Shown one piece after another: positions 43,680 to 52,657 of a stretch of 64,000 bases of DNA (the first letter of the stretch is position 1; every line of letters starts with the position of its first letter). The position numbers were made by a program, and so were the translations under genes. Origin of the DNA: JBKECF01 sp047974375 (lineage in GTDB: Bacteria > Bacillota > Clostridia > Lachnospirales > CAMZNU01). The stretch spans positions 62,001-126,000 of the forward strand of contig JBKECF010000004.1 in the NCBI GenBank assembly GCA_047974375.1, read 5' to 3'. The notes beneath the pieces are model-generated. The model did not search any database. It worked only from the letters and a program-made list of their open reading frames with translations, and was not told where the DNA came from.

Positions 43680-44825
43680 TTAAATTAAAGATTCATATAA
43701 TTTAGCAATTTCTTCTATAGAAGTTTCTCTTGGGTTGCCACCTCTACATGCGTCATTAAATGCAGATTCAGCTAAGAAAGGTATGTCTTCTTTTTTCACT
43801 ATATCTTTTAAATTTTCTGGTATACCTATGTCGCTAGAAAGTTTTTTAACGGCATCTATAGCAGCTTTTCTATATTGGTCTTGACTCATATTTGTAACGT
43901 CTACACCCATAACTTGCGCTATATCTTTATATTTTTCTCCTGTTGCTTCAGCATTGTATTTCATAACAGTTGGTAAAATAATTGCATTAGCAATACCATG
44001 TGGAGTGTCATACAAAGCACCTAAAGGATGTGCCATAGAGTGAACTATACCTAAACCAGCATTGGAGAATCCCATTCCGGCAACGTATTGACCAAGAGCC
44101 ATGCCTTCTCTGCCTTCTTTTGTATTGTTTACAGCACCACGTAAGCTTGAAGCAATAAGTTCAATTGCCTTTATGTGCAATAAATCAGAAAATGGAAAAG
44201 CTCCAGCTGTAATATAACCTTCAATAGCGTGTGTAAGAGCGTCCATGCCAGTTGCAGCTGTTAAGCCTTTAGGCATTGTGCTCATCATGTCGGGGTCTAC
44301 AAATGCTACTACTGGTATATCATTAGCATCTACGCAAACCATTTTTCTTTGTTTTTCTTCATCTGTTATTACATAATTTATTGTTACTTCTGCTGCTGTA
44401 CCAGCTGTTGTAGGTACTGCAAAAATAGGAACAGATTTATTTTTGGTTTCGGCTAAGCCCTCTAGACTTATTACATCTGCAAAAGTTGGGTTTGTTACTA
44501 TTATACCAACACCTTTAGCTGTATCTATTGGTGAACCACCACCAACAGCTATAATATAATCGGCATTAGCTTTTTTAAAAGCGTCTACGCCATCTTGAAC
44601 ATTTTTTATACTTGGGTTAGCCTTTAAGTCTGAAAACACTTCATATGATAATTTGGCATTATCTAATAAGTCAGTTACTTTTTTAACTACGCCAAACTCT
44701 ATAAGTTCTTTATCACATACAAGTAAAGCTTTTTTAAAACCTCTTGCCTTTGCTTCGTTTGGAATATCATTAATTGCACCATAACCGTGATATGATGTTT
44801 CGTTTACTACCATTTTATTTGACAT
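43680..44825 (-). CDS. Iron-containing alcohol dehydrogenase
   Basis: 381 aa group III dehydrogenase. NAD-site GGGSPIDTAKGVGI (about 95-108), PTTAGTAAEVT, and iron ligands in ATGMDALTHAIEGYI, VHSMAHPLGALYDTPHGIANAI. It interconverts aldehydes and alcohols (ethanol, butanol, 1,2-propanediol/lactaldehyde types); the particular substrate is not evident, although FucO/propanediol-type enzymes have this length. The gene has its own terminator. Confidence 0.93.
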   Translation of the reverse strand: MSNKMVVNETSYHGYGAINDIPNEAKARGFKKALLVCDKELIEFGVVKKVTDLLDNAKLSYEVFSDLKANPSIKNVQDGVDAFKKANADYIIAVGGGSPIDTAKGVGIIVTNPTFADVISLEGLAETKNKSVPIFAVPTTAGTAAEVTINYVITDEEKQRKMVCVDANDIPVVAFVDPDMMSTMPKGLTAATGMDALTHAIEGYITAGAFPFSDLLHIKAIELIASSLRGAVNNTKEGREGMALGQYVAGMGFSNAGLGIVHSMAHPLGALYDTPHGIANAIILPTVMKYNAEATGEKYKDIAQVMGVDVTNMSQDQYRKAAIDAVKKLSSDIGIPENLKDIVKKEDIPFLAESAFNDACRGGNPRETSIEEIAKLYESLI

Positions 44826-44975
44826 GAAATCCTACCTTTCTTCTTACATTATTATTATACCTAAGGGTATATCATTGTGAAAAAAAAATCAAATGAATTT
44901 CAAACCTGTTTCATGTAAAATTGAAACTTTGTATTGGCTACCTTGTATTTGTTTTTACTATTTTTTTATTTTTCA

Positions 44976-45836
44976 TTATAATTTTAAAGCAAGAGCAACG
45001 GCGCCCTTTATGCCGGCGTCATCACCTAAAGAAGTATAGCAAATGTAATCCTCTAGGTTATTCAATTTTTCTACATCTACATAACCATTTATACCTTCTT
45101 TAAAATATTTATGTATAAGTGGATAAATTTGTTTTTGTTTAGAAACTCCGCCACCTAGTGCTATTTTTTCTGGGGAGAGTATCATAGTAATATTTACAAG
45201 ACCTTGAGCTATATAGTAGGCTTCTAGGTCCCATGCTTCATGGTCGGGTCCTATTGTTTCACCTCTTATGCCATATCTTTTTTCTAAAGCTGGACCTGCT
45301 GCCAAGCCTTCTAAACAATCATTATGGTAGGGACATACGCACTCCAGCTGGTCATCTTTTCTTTTAGTAACTTTAGAATGTCCCATTTCAGGGTGTAACA
45401 AACCATGTACTAAATTTCCGTCTATTACTGCACCGGCGCCAATGCCCGTGCCGATTGTCATATATACACAACTGTTTACAGCATTATGGCCAAAAACAAC
45501 TTCCCCTAGGGCTGCTCCGTTTACATCTGTATCAAAGGCAATAGGAACATTAAAGTATTTTTTGATTTCACCAACAATGTCGTAAAATTTCCAAGGGATT
45601 TTAGGTGTAGTAGTTATATAACCGTAAGTTTTACTGGATTTATTTAAGTCAATAGGGCCAAAACATCCAACACCAAATCTTTCTATATCTTTATCCTTAA
45701 AAAATTCTATGACTTTTGCCATGGTTTCTTCTGGAGTTGTAGTTTGAAATTGAGCTCTTTCAAAAATATTGCCTTTTTCGTCACATAGGGCACATACAAA
45801 TTTAGTGCCACCGCCTTCTATTGCACCTATTTTCAT
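44976..45836 (-). CDS. ROK-family sugar kinase, probable fructokinase
   Basis: 286 aa. Phosphate-1 motif GAIEGGGTKFVCAL, catalytic Asp in AFDTDVNGAALGE, adenosine-side MTIGTGIGAGAVIDG, and the ROK zinc set HPEMGHSKV plus ECVCPYHNDCLEGLAAG. The N-terminal GAIEGGGTKF form and length match bacterial fructokinases (ScrK/GmuE type). It would phosphorylate free fructose or a related hexose. It follows glyA by 9 bases. Confidence 0.9.
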   Translation of the reverse strand: MKIGAIEGGGTKFVCALCDEKGNIFERAQFQTTTPEETMAKVIEFFKDKDIERFGVGCFGPIDLNKSSKTYGYITTTPKIPWKFYDIVGEIKKYFNVPIAFDTDVNGAALGEVVFGHNAVNSCVYMTIGTGIGAGAVIDGNLVHGLLHPEMGHSKVTKRKDDQLECVCPYHNDCLEGLAAGPALEKRYGIRGETIGPDHEAWDLEAYYIAQGLVNITMILSPEKIALGGGVSKQKQIYPLIHKYFKEGINGYVDVEKLNNLEDYICYTSLGDDAGIKGAVALALKL

Positions 45837-45845
45837 ATTATCTCC

Positions 45846-47096
45846 TTAAAATTTATCGCCTTCATACAATGGATATTTTTTTGTTAATTCATTAACTTTA
45901 TTTATTGCTATTTCTTTATTAGCGTCGAAGTCTTTAAGTGCCAGATAAATTATATCTGCAATTGTTTCCATGTCTTCTTCAACCATGCCTCTTGTAGTAA
46001 CAGCAGGAGTGCCAAGTCTTATACCGCTTGTTACAAATGGGCTTTCCTCGTCAAATGGAATTGTGTTTTTGTTACAAGTAACCATTATTTCGTCAAGTTT
46101 ATATTCAGCGTCCTTTCCTGTTAGGCCAAAACTTTTTGTATTAACAAGAACAATGTGGTTATCTGTGCCTTTAGAAACTATTTCAAAGCCTTTTGCCTCT
46201 AGTGCGTTGCCTAAGGCTTTGGCATTTTTGATAATCTGTTGGCAATATTCTTTAAATTCAGGTTGTAAGGCCTCGCCGAAAGCAACGGCTTTTGCTGCTA
46301 TTATATGCATAAGTGGTCCGCCTTGAATGCCAGGGAACACAGTTTTATCTATTTTTTTAGCATATTCTTCTTTACAGAGTATCATACCACCACGTGGGCC
46401 ACGTAAAGTTTTGTGTGTAGTAGTAGTTACAAAGTCGGAATATGGTACAGGGTTTTGGTGTAATCCGGCGGCTACTAATCCGGCAATATGAGCCATATCT
46501 ACTAATAAATAAGCGCCACACTCCTTAGCTATTTCGCCAAAACGTTTAAAATCTATTTCTCTAGCATAGGCGCTTGCTCCTGCAACTATCATTTGTGGTT
46601 TGTGCTTTAGTGCTAGTTCTCTAACTTTGTCGTAATCTATACGTTCTTCATTTTTTGTAACGCCGTAAGGTATTATATTGTAAAGTTTTCCGGAAAAGTT
46701 TACAGGGCTCCCATGAGTTAAATGTCCACCATGGGAAAGATTCATACCTAATATAGTATCTCCAGGTTTTAAAACTGACATATAAACAGCCATATTTGCC
46801 TGTGCACCGGAATGAGGTTGTACATTGGCGTGGTCTGCACCGAAAAGTTTTTTGGCTCTGTCTCTTGCTAAATCTTCAACTATGTCTACGTATTCGCACC
46901 CGCCATAATATCTTTTTCCGGGATAGCCTTCAGCATACTTATTAGTGAGTATAGAACCCATTGCAGCCATTACACCTTTAGAAACAAAATTCTCTGAGGC
47001 TATAAGTTCGATTTTATTTTGTTGCCTACCTAGCTCTAAATTTATTGCATCTAAAACCTCATTGTCCTGAAACTTCATATCTTTGTAATTAAACAT
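45846..47096 (-). CDS. glyA: Serine hydroxymethyltransferase
   Basis: 416 aa PLP enzyme converting serine plus THF to glycine plus methylene-THF. Motifs: ELGRQQNKIELIASENFVS, NKYAEGYPGKRYYGGCE, LVDMAHIAGLVAAG, and the PLP lysine in VTTTTHKTLRGPRGG. The length is canonical. It lies upstream of the fructokinase on the minus strand and is divergent from the ThrE-type exporter. I looked for a glycine riboswitch in the short upstream gap and saw none. Confidence 0.97.
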   Translation of the reverse strand: MFNYKDMKFQDNEVLDAINLELGRQQNKIELIASENFVSKGVMAAMGSILTNKYAEGYPGKRYYGGCEYVDIVEDLARDRAKKLFGADHANVQPHSGAQANMAVYMSVLKPGDTILGMNLSHGGHLTHGSPVNFSGKLYNIIPYGVTKNEERIDYDKVRELALKHKPQMIVAGASAYAREIDFKRFGEIAKECGAYLLVDMAHIAGLVAAGLHQNPVPYSDFVTTTTHKTLRGPRGGMILCKEEYAKKIDKTVFPGIQGGPLMHIIAAKAVAFGEALQPEFKEYCQQIIKNAKALGNALEAKGFEIVSKGTDNHIVLVNTKSFGLTGKDAEYKLDEIMVTCNKNTIPFDEESPFVTSGIRLGTPAVTTRGMVEEDMETIADIIYLALKDFDANKEIAINKVNELTKKYPLYEGDKF

Positions 47097-47185
47097 AATA
47101 CCATCCTTTCGAAATCCAACTCTTTGTCTTATTTAAATTATAACAATAATTTATATTATTTTATAATAAAAATATTTATGTTGCA

Positions 47186-48022
47186 ATGCAATATACCTTT
47201 AAATATAATAGTGTACGTAACACGGAGGATATCAAAAAAAGGTTTGGTAATAAGATGAGAGAAGTAACAGATAATGAATTAGCTAGGTTAGCTTTGTTAA
47301 TTGGAGAAATAACATTAAAAAATGGAGCAGCTACAAATAGGACTGAAGACACAATTGCTAGGATATTAAAAGTTAAAAATTATACAATGGTAGAAGTTTA
47401 TGTTGTAACAACAGGGCTTTTTTTTACAATTGAAAATGAAGAAGGAAAAGAAACCACCTATATAAAAAGGGTTAGTGATAGAATGATTAATCTTAGAATA
47501 ATTTCTAAAGTAAATGATATATCTAGGAAGTTTTGTAGTGAAGAAATCTCATACGATGAAGCTATGGAACTATTGCAGAAGATAGATGAATATGAAACTT
47601 ATTCTAAATTAACTTTAGCTGTATCTTGGGGAGTTATAGCGCCTGGTTTTGCCTATGCTATTTCTCATGATTTAATAACCAGTATAACAGGCTTTTTTAT
47701 AAGTTTTTTTGCTTTTTTTGTTTACGATTTTTTAAGTAGAAAAAATATTTCGGCTTTTTTTAATATATTAATTACTTCGGCCTTTTTTACATATGCTGCC
47801 CTTGTAGTAAATGATGTAACTAATATTGGTTACGAAAATATAATTGTTGGGTGCATAATGCCTTTAGTTCCTGGTATAGCTTTTATAAATGCTTTTAGAG
47901 ACATATTTAATGGCGACTATTTGGCATCGGTGGCACGTATAGTAGATGTTGGTATTACCACAGCAGCTATAGCCGTTGGCGTAGTATTATCTTTTAATAT
48001 TCACGATTTTATTATACTATAG
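47186..48022 (+). CDS. ThrE-type exporter large subunit (DUF1212 domain)
   Basis: 278 aa. The N-terminal DUF1212 domain holds ELARLALLIGEITLKNGAAT and VVTTGLFFTIENEEG; about five membrane helices follow, with SWGVIAPGFAYAI and the late IMPLVPGIAFINAFRDIFNGDY. In split systems this subunit works with a DUF3815 partner, encoded next, to export threonine/serine (YjjP/YjjB type). The start is uncertain: the ATG at 47255 (MREVTDNELARL) also matches where relatives begin, but neither has a strong ribosome site. Confidence 0.85.
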   Translation: MQYTFKYNSVRNTEDIKKRFGNKMREVTDNELARLALLIGEITLKNGAATNRTEDTIARILKVKNYTMVEVYVVTTGLFFTIENEEGKETTYIKRVSDRMINLRIISKVNDISRKFCSEEISYDEAMELLQKIDEYETYSKLTLAVSWGVIAPGFAYAISHDLITSITGFFISFFAFFVYDFLSRKNISAFFNILITSAFFTYAALVVNDVTNIGYENIIVGCIMPLVPGIAFINAFRDIFNGDYLASVARIVDVGITTAAIAVGVVLSFNIHDFIIL

Positions 48023-48100
48023 AACTACGGTGAACGGTGGAAGAACACAGAGCGTTCGATTTTGCTGAAAGCAAAATTCAGACGTATTTTAAACTTTATT
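48022..48100. repeat. Repeat-like hairpin inserted between the two exporter genes
   Basis: 48022-48042 read in reverse gives CCACCGTTCACCGTAGTTCT, sharing CCACCGTTCA with 22378-22387 and CACCGT-GTTCT with 15131-15142. Next to it, ATTTTGCT-GAA-AGCAAAAT (about 48059-48078) forms a hairpin. It breaks an otherwise tight operon. Confidence 0.45.
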
Positions 48101-48114
48101 AAATGGAGAATTTT

Positions 48115-48582
48115 ATGATTTTAGAATTATTTTTAGTAACTCTTTCTGTTGTTGGCTTTGGATTTGTTTTTGAAGTTCCAACGAAGGAAATAAAATTTGG
48201 TGCATTTGTAGGGCTAGTAACATGGTTGGTTTATTTATTATTTGTAGAAAATTTAAAAGCGGAATCGGCAACCCTAATGGGTGCTATGGTAGGCACTTAT
48301 TTAGCTAGGGAGTTAACTTATTGCAGAAAAATGCCTCTAACAGTATTTGTGCTGCCGGGGATGTTGCCTTTAGCTCCAGGGTACGTACTTTATAAAGCAA
48401 TGGAAAGTACTTTTTTAGGCAGTGGAGAAGTTGGGCTTTATGCAATGAAGGCGATAAAATACGCTGGTGCTATAGGTATTGGCATGGGTATTGCCCTTTC
48501 TTTGCCTAGTTTTATTCGATATAGAATGAATAAAGCAAATGCTTCAAATATAAATATAAATATAAAAAAGAGAAGGTACTAG
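48115..48582 (+). CDS. ThrE-type exporter small subunit (DUF3815 domain)
   Basis: About 155 aa, four or five membrane helices. It has the DUF3815 pattern GFGFVFEVPTKEIKFGAFVG near the start and FVLPGMLPLAPGYVLYKAME in the middle. It completes the exporter begun by the upstream gene. The ATG at 48115 follows ATGGAG at good spacing, so I prefer it to the ATG at 48103, which lies inside that site. Confidence 0.87.
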   Translation: MILELFLVTLSVVGFGFVFEVPTKEIKFGAFVGLVTWLVYLLFVENLKAESATLMGAMVGTYLARELTYCRKMPLTVFVLPGMLPLAPGYVLYKAMESTFLGSGEVGLYAMKAIKYAGAIGIGMGIALSLPSFIRYRMNKANASNININIKKRRY

Positions 48583-48590
48583 ATAGGACA

Positions 48591-48654
48591 GAAAAGCCAT
48601 ATAAAAAACTCATATTCCTAAAGTGAGGAAATAGAGTTTTTATATGGCTATTTT
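48591..48654. terminator. Bidirectional terminator between exporter and (p)ppGpp synthetase
   Basis: AGCCATATAAAAAACTC pairs with GAGTTTTTATATGGCT, flanked by A and T runs, between convergent genes. Confidence 0.85.
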
Positions 48655-49292
48655 ATTTTATTTCGAATTTCCTTCATTCTTAAATCTAAGTCGGCACTTA
48701 TTTGGGCACATTCCCTTAGTTCGTCAAAAATTGTATGGCAACCTTTTTCTTTTTTATACCAAAGCTTGTGCTCTAAGTTGGCCCAAAATTCCATAGCAAT
48801 GGTACGTAATTGAACTTCAACTTTAACAAAAAGCTTCCCTTGCTGTACAAAAATGGGCACTTCTATTATTAAATGTAAACTTCTATAGCCATTAGATTTA
48901 GGGTTTTTAATGTAGTCTTTCATTTTAACAAGAGTAATATCGTCTTGGTTTATTAAATATTCAGATAGTAAATAAATATCGTCTATAAATGAACATACTA
49001 TTCTTATGCCTGCTATGTCGTTGATTTTTTCTAGGGAGCTTAGAGCTATAGGCAAGTTTTTTCTACTTAACTTTTCAAATATGCTTTCTGGTGACTTTAA
49101 TCGTGTGCTCATGCTAGATATAGGATTGTAATTTTTACTTAATTTAAATTGTTCATTTAAAACTTTATATTTCGTTTCAACTTCCATAAGTGCACATTTA
49201 TAATATAAATTAGCTTCTTCAAATATTTCTTTTATACCTTTTAATTTTTGTAGCTCATATAAATTTATGCTGTCATTTTCATTTTCTATCAA
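48648..49292 (-). CDS. Small alarmone synthetase (RelA/SpoT synthetase domain)
   Basis: 214 aa, only the (p)ppGpp synthetase domain, without HD hydrolase, TGS or ACT parts. Motifs: STRLKSPESIFEKLSRK, INDIAGIRIVCSFIDDIY, YIKNPKSNGYRSLHLIIEVP, VEVQLRTIAMEFWANLEHKLWYK. This is the RelQ/RelP (YjbM/YwaC) type that makes stringent-response alarmones without ribosome binding. It appears monocistronic. Confidence 0.93.
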   Translation of the reverse strand: MIENENDSINLYELQKLKGIKEIFEEANLYYKCALMEVETKYKVLNEQFKLSKNYNPISSMSTRLKSPESIFEKLSRKNLPIALSSLEKINDIAGIRIVCSFIDDIYLLSEYLINQDDITLVKMKDYIKNPKSNGYRSLHLIIEVPIFVQQGKLFVKVEVQLRTIAMEFWANLEHKLWYKKEKGCHTIFDELRECAQISADLDLRMKEIRNKIK

Positions 49293-49374
49293 AGTACTAT
49301 CTCCTATTTAGATTTATAAAAAAATATACGCTAAATAAAAAATTAAGTTTTTCTTTCAATTCCTACTTAAATAC

Positions 49375-49403
49375 TTGACATTAAATATAGGAAGTGATAT
49401 TCT
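49375..49403 (+). promoter_or_regulatory. Predicted promoter of the isc operon
   Basis: TTGACA (49375-49380), a 17-base spacer, TATTCT (49398-49403), about 80 bases before the iscR start. An IscR-type regulator would be expected to bind here, but no clear palindrome was identified. Confidence 0.6.
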
Positions 49404-49484
49404 TTATATAAATCTTATTGACTTACTATGATTTAAAAAAATAAAAATATAGATTTAAAAATATAAAAGAAAAGTGGTGATTAT

Positions 49485-49931
49485 TTGCGAATTTCGACAA
49501 GGGGTCGTTATGGCCTAAAAGCGATTGTTTTTATCGGCGCCTATGGCAAAGATAAATGTGTTTCTTTGCGAAACATTTCCGAGGTAGAAGGCATTTCTGA
49601 AAACTATTTGGAACAACTTATTTCACCTTTAAAAAAAGCTGGACTAGTTAAAAGTGTCCGCGGTGCATATGGCGGATACAAATTAAATAAAGAGCCTAAA
49701 GATATTTCAGTAGGAGATATTTTACTTGCACTGGAAGGGTCACTTGCCCCTGTAGAGTGCGTTAACAAAGAAGGTGAAAATAGTTGTAGTTGTGGTACAA
49801 ACTGTGGCGAAGATTGTATTACAAAAGATGTTTGGGAAGAAATAAACTCCAGTGTATTGTTTGTTGTGGATAATATACCCCTAGAGCAACTTATTGAAAA
49901 GTATAAAATGAAAAGTGAAAAGGTGATATAA
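49485..49931 (+). CDS. iscR: Rrf2/IscR-family iron-sulfur cluster regulator
   Basis: 148 aa, TTG start after a GGTGAT site. The winged helix is at the N-terminus: MRISTRGRYGLKAIVFIGAY, then SLRNISEVEGISENYLEQL and GLVKSVRGAYGGYKL. Four cysteines follow in the PVECVNKE and CSCGTNCGEDC region, enough to hold an Fe-S cluster. It heads iscS-iscU and probably represses the operon when clusters are plentiful. Its stop overlaps the iscS start. Confidence 0.92.
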   Translation: MRISTRGRYGLKAIVFIGAYGKDKCVSLRNISEVEGISENYLEQLISPLKKAGLVKSVRGAYGGYKLNKEPKDISVGDILLALEGSLAPVECVNKEGENSCSCGTNCGEDCITKDVWEEINSSVLFVVDNIPLEQLIEKYKMKSEKVI

Positions 49932-51103
49932 TGATATATATGGATAATGGAGCCACAACAATGGTTCGAGAAGAAGTATTTGACGCAATGAAACCCTATT
50001 TAATGGGTGAGTATGGAAATCCTTCTTCTATATATAAACTAGGAAGAAATAGTAAAAGTGCCATAGAAGAAGCTAGAAAACAAATAGCCAATGTAATAGG
50101 TGCAGAACCGAGGGAAATATTTTTTACAGGCTGTGGAACAGAGGCAGACAACTGGGCAATAAAAGGTGTAATAGAATTTTTTAGTAATAAGGAAACACCT
50201 CATATCATAACAAGTAAAGTAGAACACCATGCAGTTTTACACGTAGCAGAATATCTAGAGCGAAAAGGTGTGGAAGTTACTTATCTAGATGTTGATAAAG
50301 ATGGGCTTATTAATATAGAAGATTTAAAAGCTGCTATACGTCCAAACACAAGATTAATAAGCATAATGTTTGCAAATAATGAAATAGGGACAATAATGCC
50401 AATAAAGGAAATTGGAGAGGTAGCAAAAGCCAATAATATACTATTTCATACAGATGCTGTACAAGCTTTTGGCCATGTTCCTATCGATGTAAATGAAATG
50501 AACATAGATTTACTTTCGGTGTCTGGCCATAAAGTTCACGGACCAAAAGGCGTAGGTGCTTTGTATGTTCGTAAAGGAACAAGGGTATTGCCTATACTTC
50601 ATGGTGGTGCTCAAGAAGGTAAAAGACGCCCGGGGACTGAAAATGTAGCAAGCATAGTAGGTTTTGGCATAGCTGCTGAACTAGCACAAAAGGAAATGAA
50701 TGAAGTAAGTGCCCACGAAATCAAATTAAGAGATGCACTTATTAAAGGAATTTTAGATACAATACCAAATACTACATTAAATGGTCATAATAGTAAAAGA
50801 TTACCAAATAATGTAAATATTTCCTTTAGCTTTATTGAGGGAGAATCTTTATTGTTAATGTTGGACTTTAAAGAAGTTTATGGTTCAAGTGGGTCAGCAT
50901 GTACGTCGGGTTCTTTAGATCCATCTCATGTACTTATGGCTTTAGGTTTAAAACATGAAGAAGCCCACGGCTCTTTAAGGTTAACCCTATCTAAATACAA
51001 TACAATGGATGAAGTAGATATAGTAGTTAAAGAATTGAAACCAATAGTTGAAAGATTAAGAGCAATGTCCCCCCTTTATGAGGACTTTGTAAATGGAAAA
51101 TAG
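49931..51103 (+). CDS. iscS: Cysteine desulfurase
   Basis: 390 aa PLP enzyme of the NifS/IscS class that takes sulfur from cysteine for Fe-S assembly. Motifs: IYMDNGATTMVREEV, EIFFTGCGTEADNWAI, HTDAVQAFGHVPIDV, PLP Lys in SVSGHKVHGPKGVGALY, and the sulfur-carrying Cys in GSSGSACTSGSLDPSHVL. It is translated from a start overlapping iscR and feeds the IscU scaffold 50 bases downstream. Confidence 0.96.
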   Translation: MIYMDNGATTMVREEVFDAMKPYLMGEYGNPSSIYKLGRNSKSAIEEARKQIANVIGAEPREIFFTGCGTEADNWAIKGVIEFFSNKETPHIITSKVEHHAVLHVAEYLERKGVEVTYLDVDKDGLINIEDLKAAIRPNTRLISIMFANNEIGTIMPIKEIGEVAKANNILFHTDAVQAFGHVPIDVNEMNIDLLSVSGHKVHGPKGVGALYVRKGTRVLPILHGGAQEGKRRPGTENVASIVGFGIAAELAQKEMNEVSAHEIKLRDALIKGILDTIPNTTLNGHNSKRLPNNVNISFSFIEGESLLLMLDFKEVYGSSGSACTSGSLDPSHVLMALGLKHEEAHGSLRLTLSKYNTMDEVDIVVKELKPIVERLRAMSPLYEDFVNGK

Positions 51104-51153
51104 AGTTAATGCTTTGACTTTAAATTTAGAATTTTATATAGAAGGAGATAAAT

Positions 51154-51591
51154 ATGTATAGTGAAAAAGTAATGGATCATTTTACAAATCCAAGAAACAT
51201 GGGCGAAATGGATAATGCTAGTGGAGTAGGTAGAGTAGGTAATGCAAAATGTGGTGACATAATGCAAGTGTACCTTGATATAAAAGATGATGTAATAGTA
51301 GATGCTAAGTTTAAAACTTTTGGTTGTGGTGCAGCTGTTGCTACAAGCAGTATGGCTACTGAATTAATCATTGGCAAAAGTATAAAAGAGGCTTTAGAAA
51401 TAACTAATAGAACTGTTATGGAGGCATTAGATGGATTGCCACCTGCTAAAGTTCATTGTTCATGTCTGGCGGAAGAAGCATTGCAAGCAGCTTTATGGGA
51501 TTATGCCGAAAAAAATGGTTTAGTCATTGAAGGACTAGAAAAACCATCTGAAGTTGACCATCATCATGAGGAAGTTGTAGAAGAGATATAG
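51154..51591 (+). CDS. iscU: Iron-sulfur scaffold protein IscU/NifU-N type
   Basis: 145 aa. Three conserved ligand cysteines: GNAKCGDIMQVYL, KFKTFGCGAAVATSSM, and KVHCSCLAEEALQAAL. Asp in the first motif is the usual labile-cluster residue. A His/Glu tail (VDHHHEEVVEEI) is extra. It receives sulfur from IscS and builds [2Fe-2S]/[4Fe-4S] clusters. This minimal iscR-iscS-iscU set is the Clostridial form, without hscAB. Confidence 0.95.
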   Translation: MYSEKVMDHFTNPRNMGEMDNASGVGRVGNAKCGDIMQVYLDIKDDVIVDAKFKTFGCGAAVATSSMATELIIGKSIKEALEITNRTVMEALDGLPPAKVHCSCLAEEALQAALWDYAEKNGLVIEGLEKPSEVDHHHEEVVEEI

Positions 51592-51603
51592 TTTTAAATT
51601 GTT

Positions 51604-51650
51604 AAAAAAGCTACTAGAAACTTTAAATTGGTTTCTAGTAGCTTTTTTGT
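51604..51650 (+). terminator. Terminator after the isc operon
   Basis: AAAAAGCTACTAGAAAC pairs with GTTTCTAGTAGCTTTTT across a short loop. Confidence 0.9.
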
Positions 51651-51800
51651 TAGTATATAGAAGAAAGCGTTGTGAGCAATGAAAGAATAATTTACAGTTT
51701 AATAGCAATAAAGGGTTGGACTTTTTCAAAGATAATGTAACGGCACTTCAAGACTACAAAGCACTAAAAAAATAATAGATAATATAAGTGAGGTATTAAA

Positions 51801-52592
51801 TTGTCCAATAAAGCAATATTAGTGGTGAGTTTTGGCTCAAGCTATAAGGGAACTCGTGAAAAAACCTTAGACGTAATAGAAAGGGAAATAAGAGAAGCGT
51901 TTCCGGAATATAAAATCTATAGTGCATATACAAGTAAAACTATATTAAAAATTCTAAAAACTAGAGATTCCTTAGAAGTTTACTCTGTTGTAGAAGCTTT
52001 TGAAAAAATACAACAAGATGGAATTCAAGAAATTATAGTACAGCCGACACTTATGTTAAATGGTGTTGAATTTAATATAATGAAAGAAGAAGCAAGTAAG
52101 TTTAAGGATAAGTTTCAAAGTATAAAATTTGGTGATCCGTTATTAAGTACAACAGCGGATTTTTTTGCAGTAGTTAACAGTTTTTTAAAATCGGCACCTA
52201 GTATTAGTGAGAATGAAGCTATTATTTTAATGGCTCATGGCAACAAAAATTTTTCTAACGATGAATATACATCTTTGAAATATATATTCAAAACTAAGGG
52301 TAAGGAACATATATACTTAGGTACTGGTGAATATAGTAAGGATATAGTAAACATAATAGATATTTTAAAAAGAAGGAATTATAAAAAAATCATACTTATA
52401 CCTTTTATGATTGTTGCGGGAAAGCATGCCATAAAGGACATGGCATCGGAGGACGAAGGTTCATGGATGTCTTTGCTTAATAAGGCGGGTTTTGAAGTTG
52501 AATGCATTGTAAAGGGGTTAGGCGAAAATAGAGAGATAAGGGGAATTATTATAGAGCATATAAGAAAAGCACGCATTTTATTTGACTTATAG
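51801..52592 (+). CDS. cbiK: Anaerobic sirohydrochlorin cobaltochelatase
   Basis: 263 aa, TTG start. CbiK-type class II chelatase: ILVVSFGSSYKGTREKTLDV at the N-terminus, first metal His in LMAHGNKNFSNDEY, second in FMIVAGKHAIKDMASEDEGSW. It inserts Co2+ (or Fe2+ for siroheme) into sirohydrochlorin in anaerobic cobalamin synthesis. No other cobalamin gene is in the window and no B12 riboswitch was seen upstream. The fabT promoter begins within its last codons. Confidence 0.92.
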   Translation: MSNKAILVVSFGSSYKGTREKTLDVIEREIREAFPEYKIYSAYTSKTILKILKTRDSLEVYSVVEAFEKIQQDGIQEIIVQPTLMLNGVEFNIMKEEASKFKDKFQSIKFGDPLLSTTADFFAVVNSFLKSAPSISENEAIILMAHGNKNFSNDEYTSLKYIFKTKGKEHIYLGTGEYSKDIVNIIDILKRRNYKKIILIPFMIVAGKHAIKDMASEDEGSWMSLLNKAGFEVECIVKGLGENREIRGIIIEHIRKARILFDL

Positions 52593-52624
52593 ATATTTTA
52601 AAGATATACTTTGACTGTCAAAAT
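52582..52624 (+). promoter_or_regulatory. FASII operon promoter with FabT-like operator
   Basis: TTGACT (52582-52587), a 17-base spacer, TATACT (52605-52610). The perfect palindrome TTTGAC-T-GTCAAA (52610-52622) covers the end of the -10 box and the start site. It closely matches the FabT box (A-TTTGA--TCAAA-T), implying repression of the operon by the first gene product. Confidence 0.75.
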
Positions 52625-52657
52625 AAATGTTTTTTCTAAAGAATAGAAGGGTAAAGA

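Noticed and set aside
51592..51800. Cobalamin riboswitch before cbiK
   Set aside because: No B12-box or long structured leader; only the isc terminator and about 150 featureless bases.
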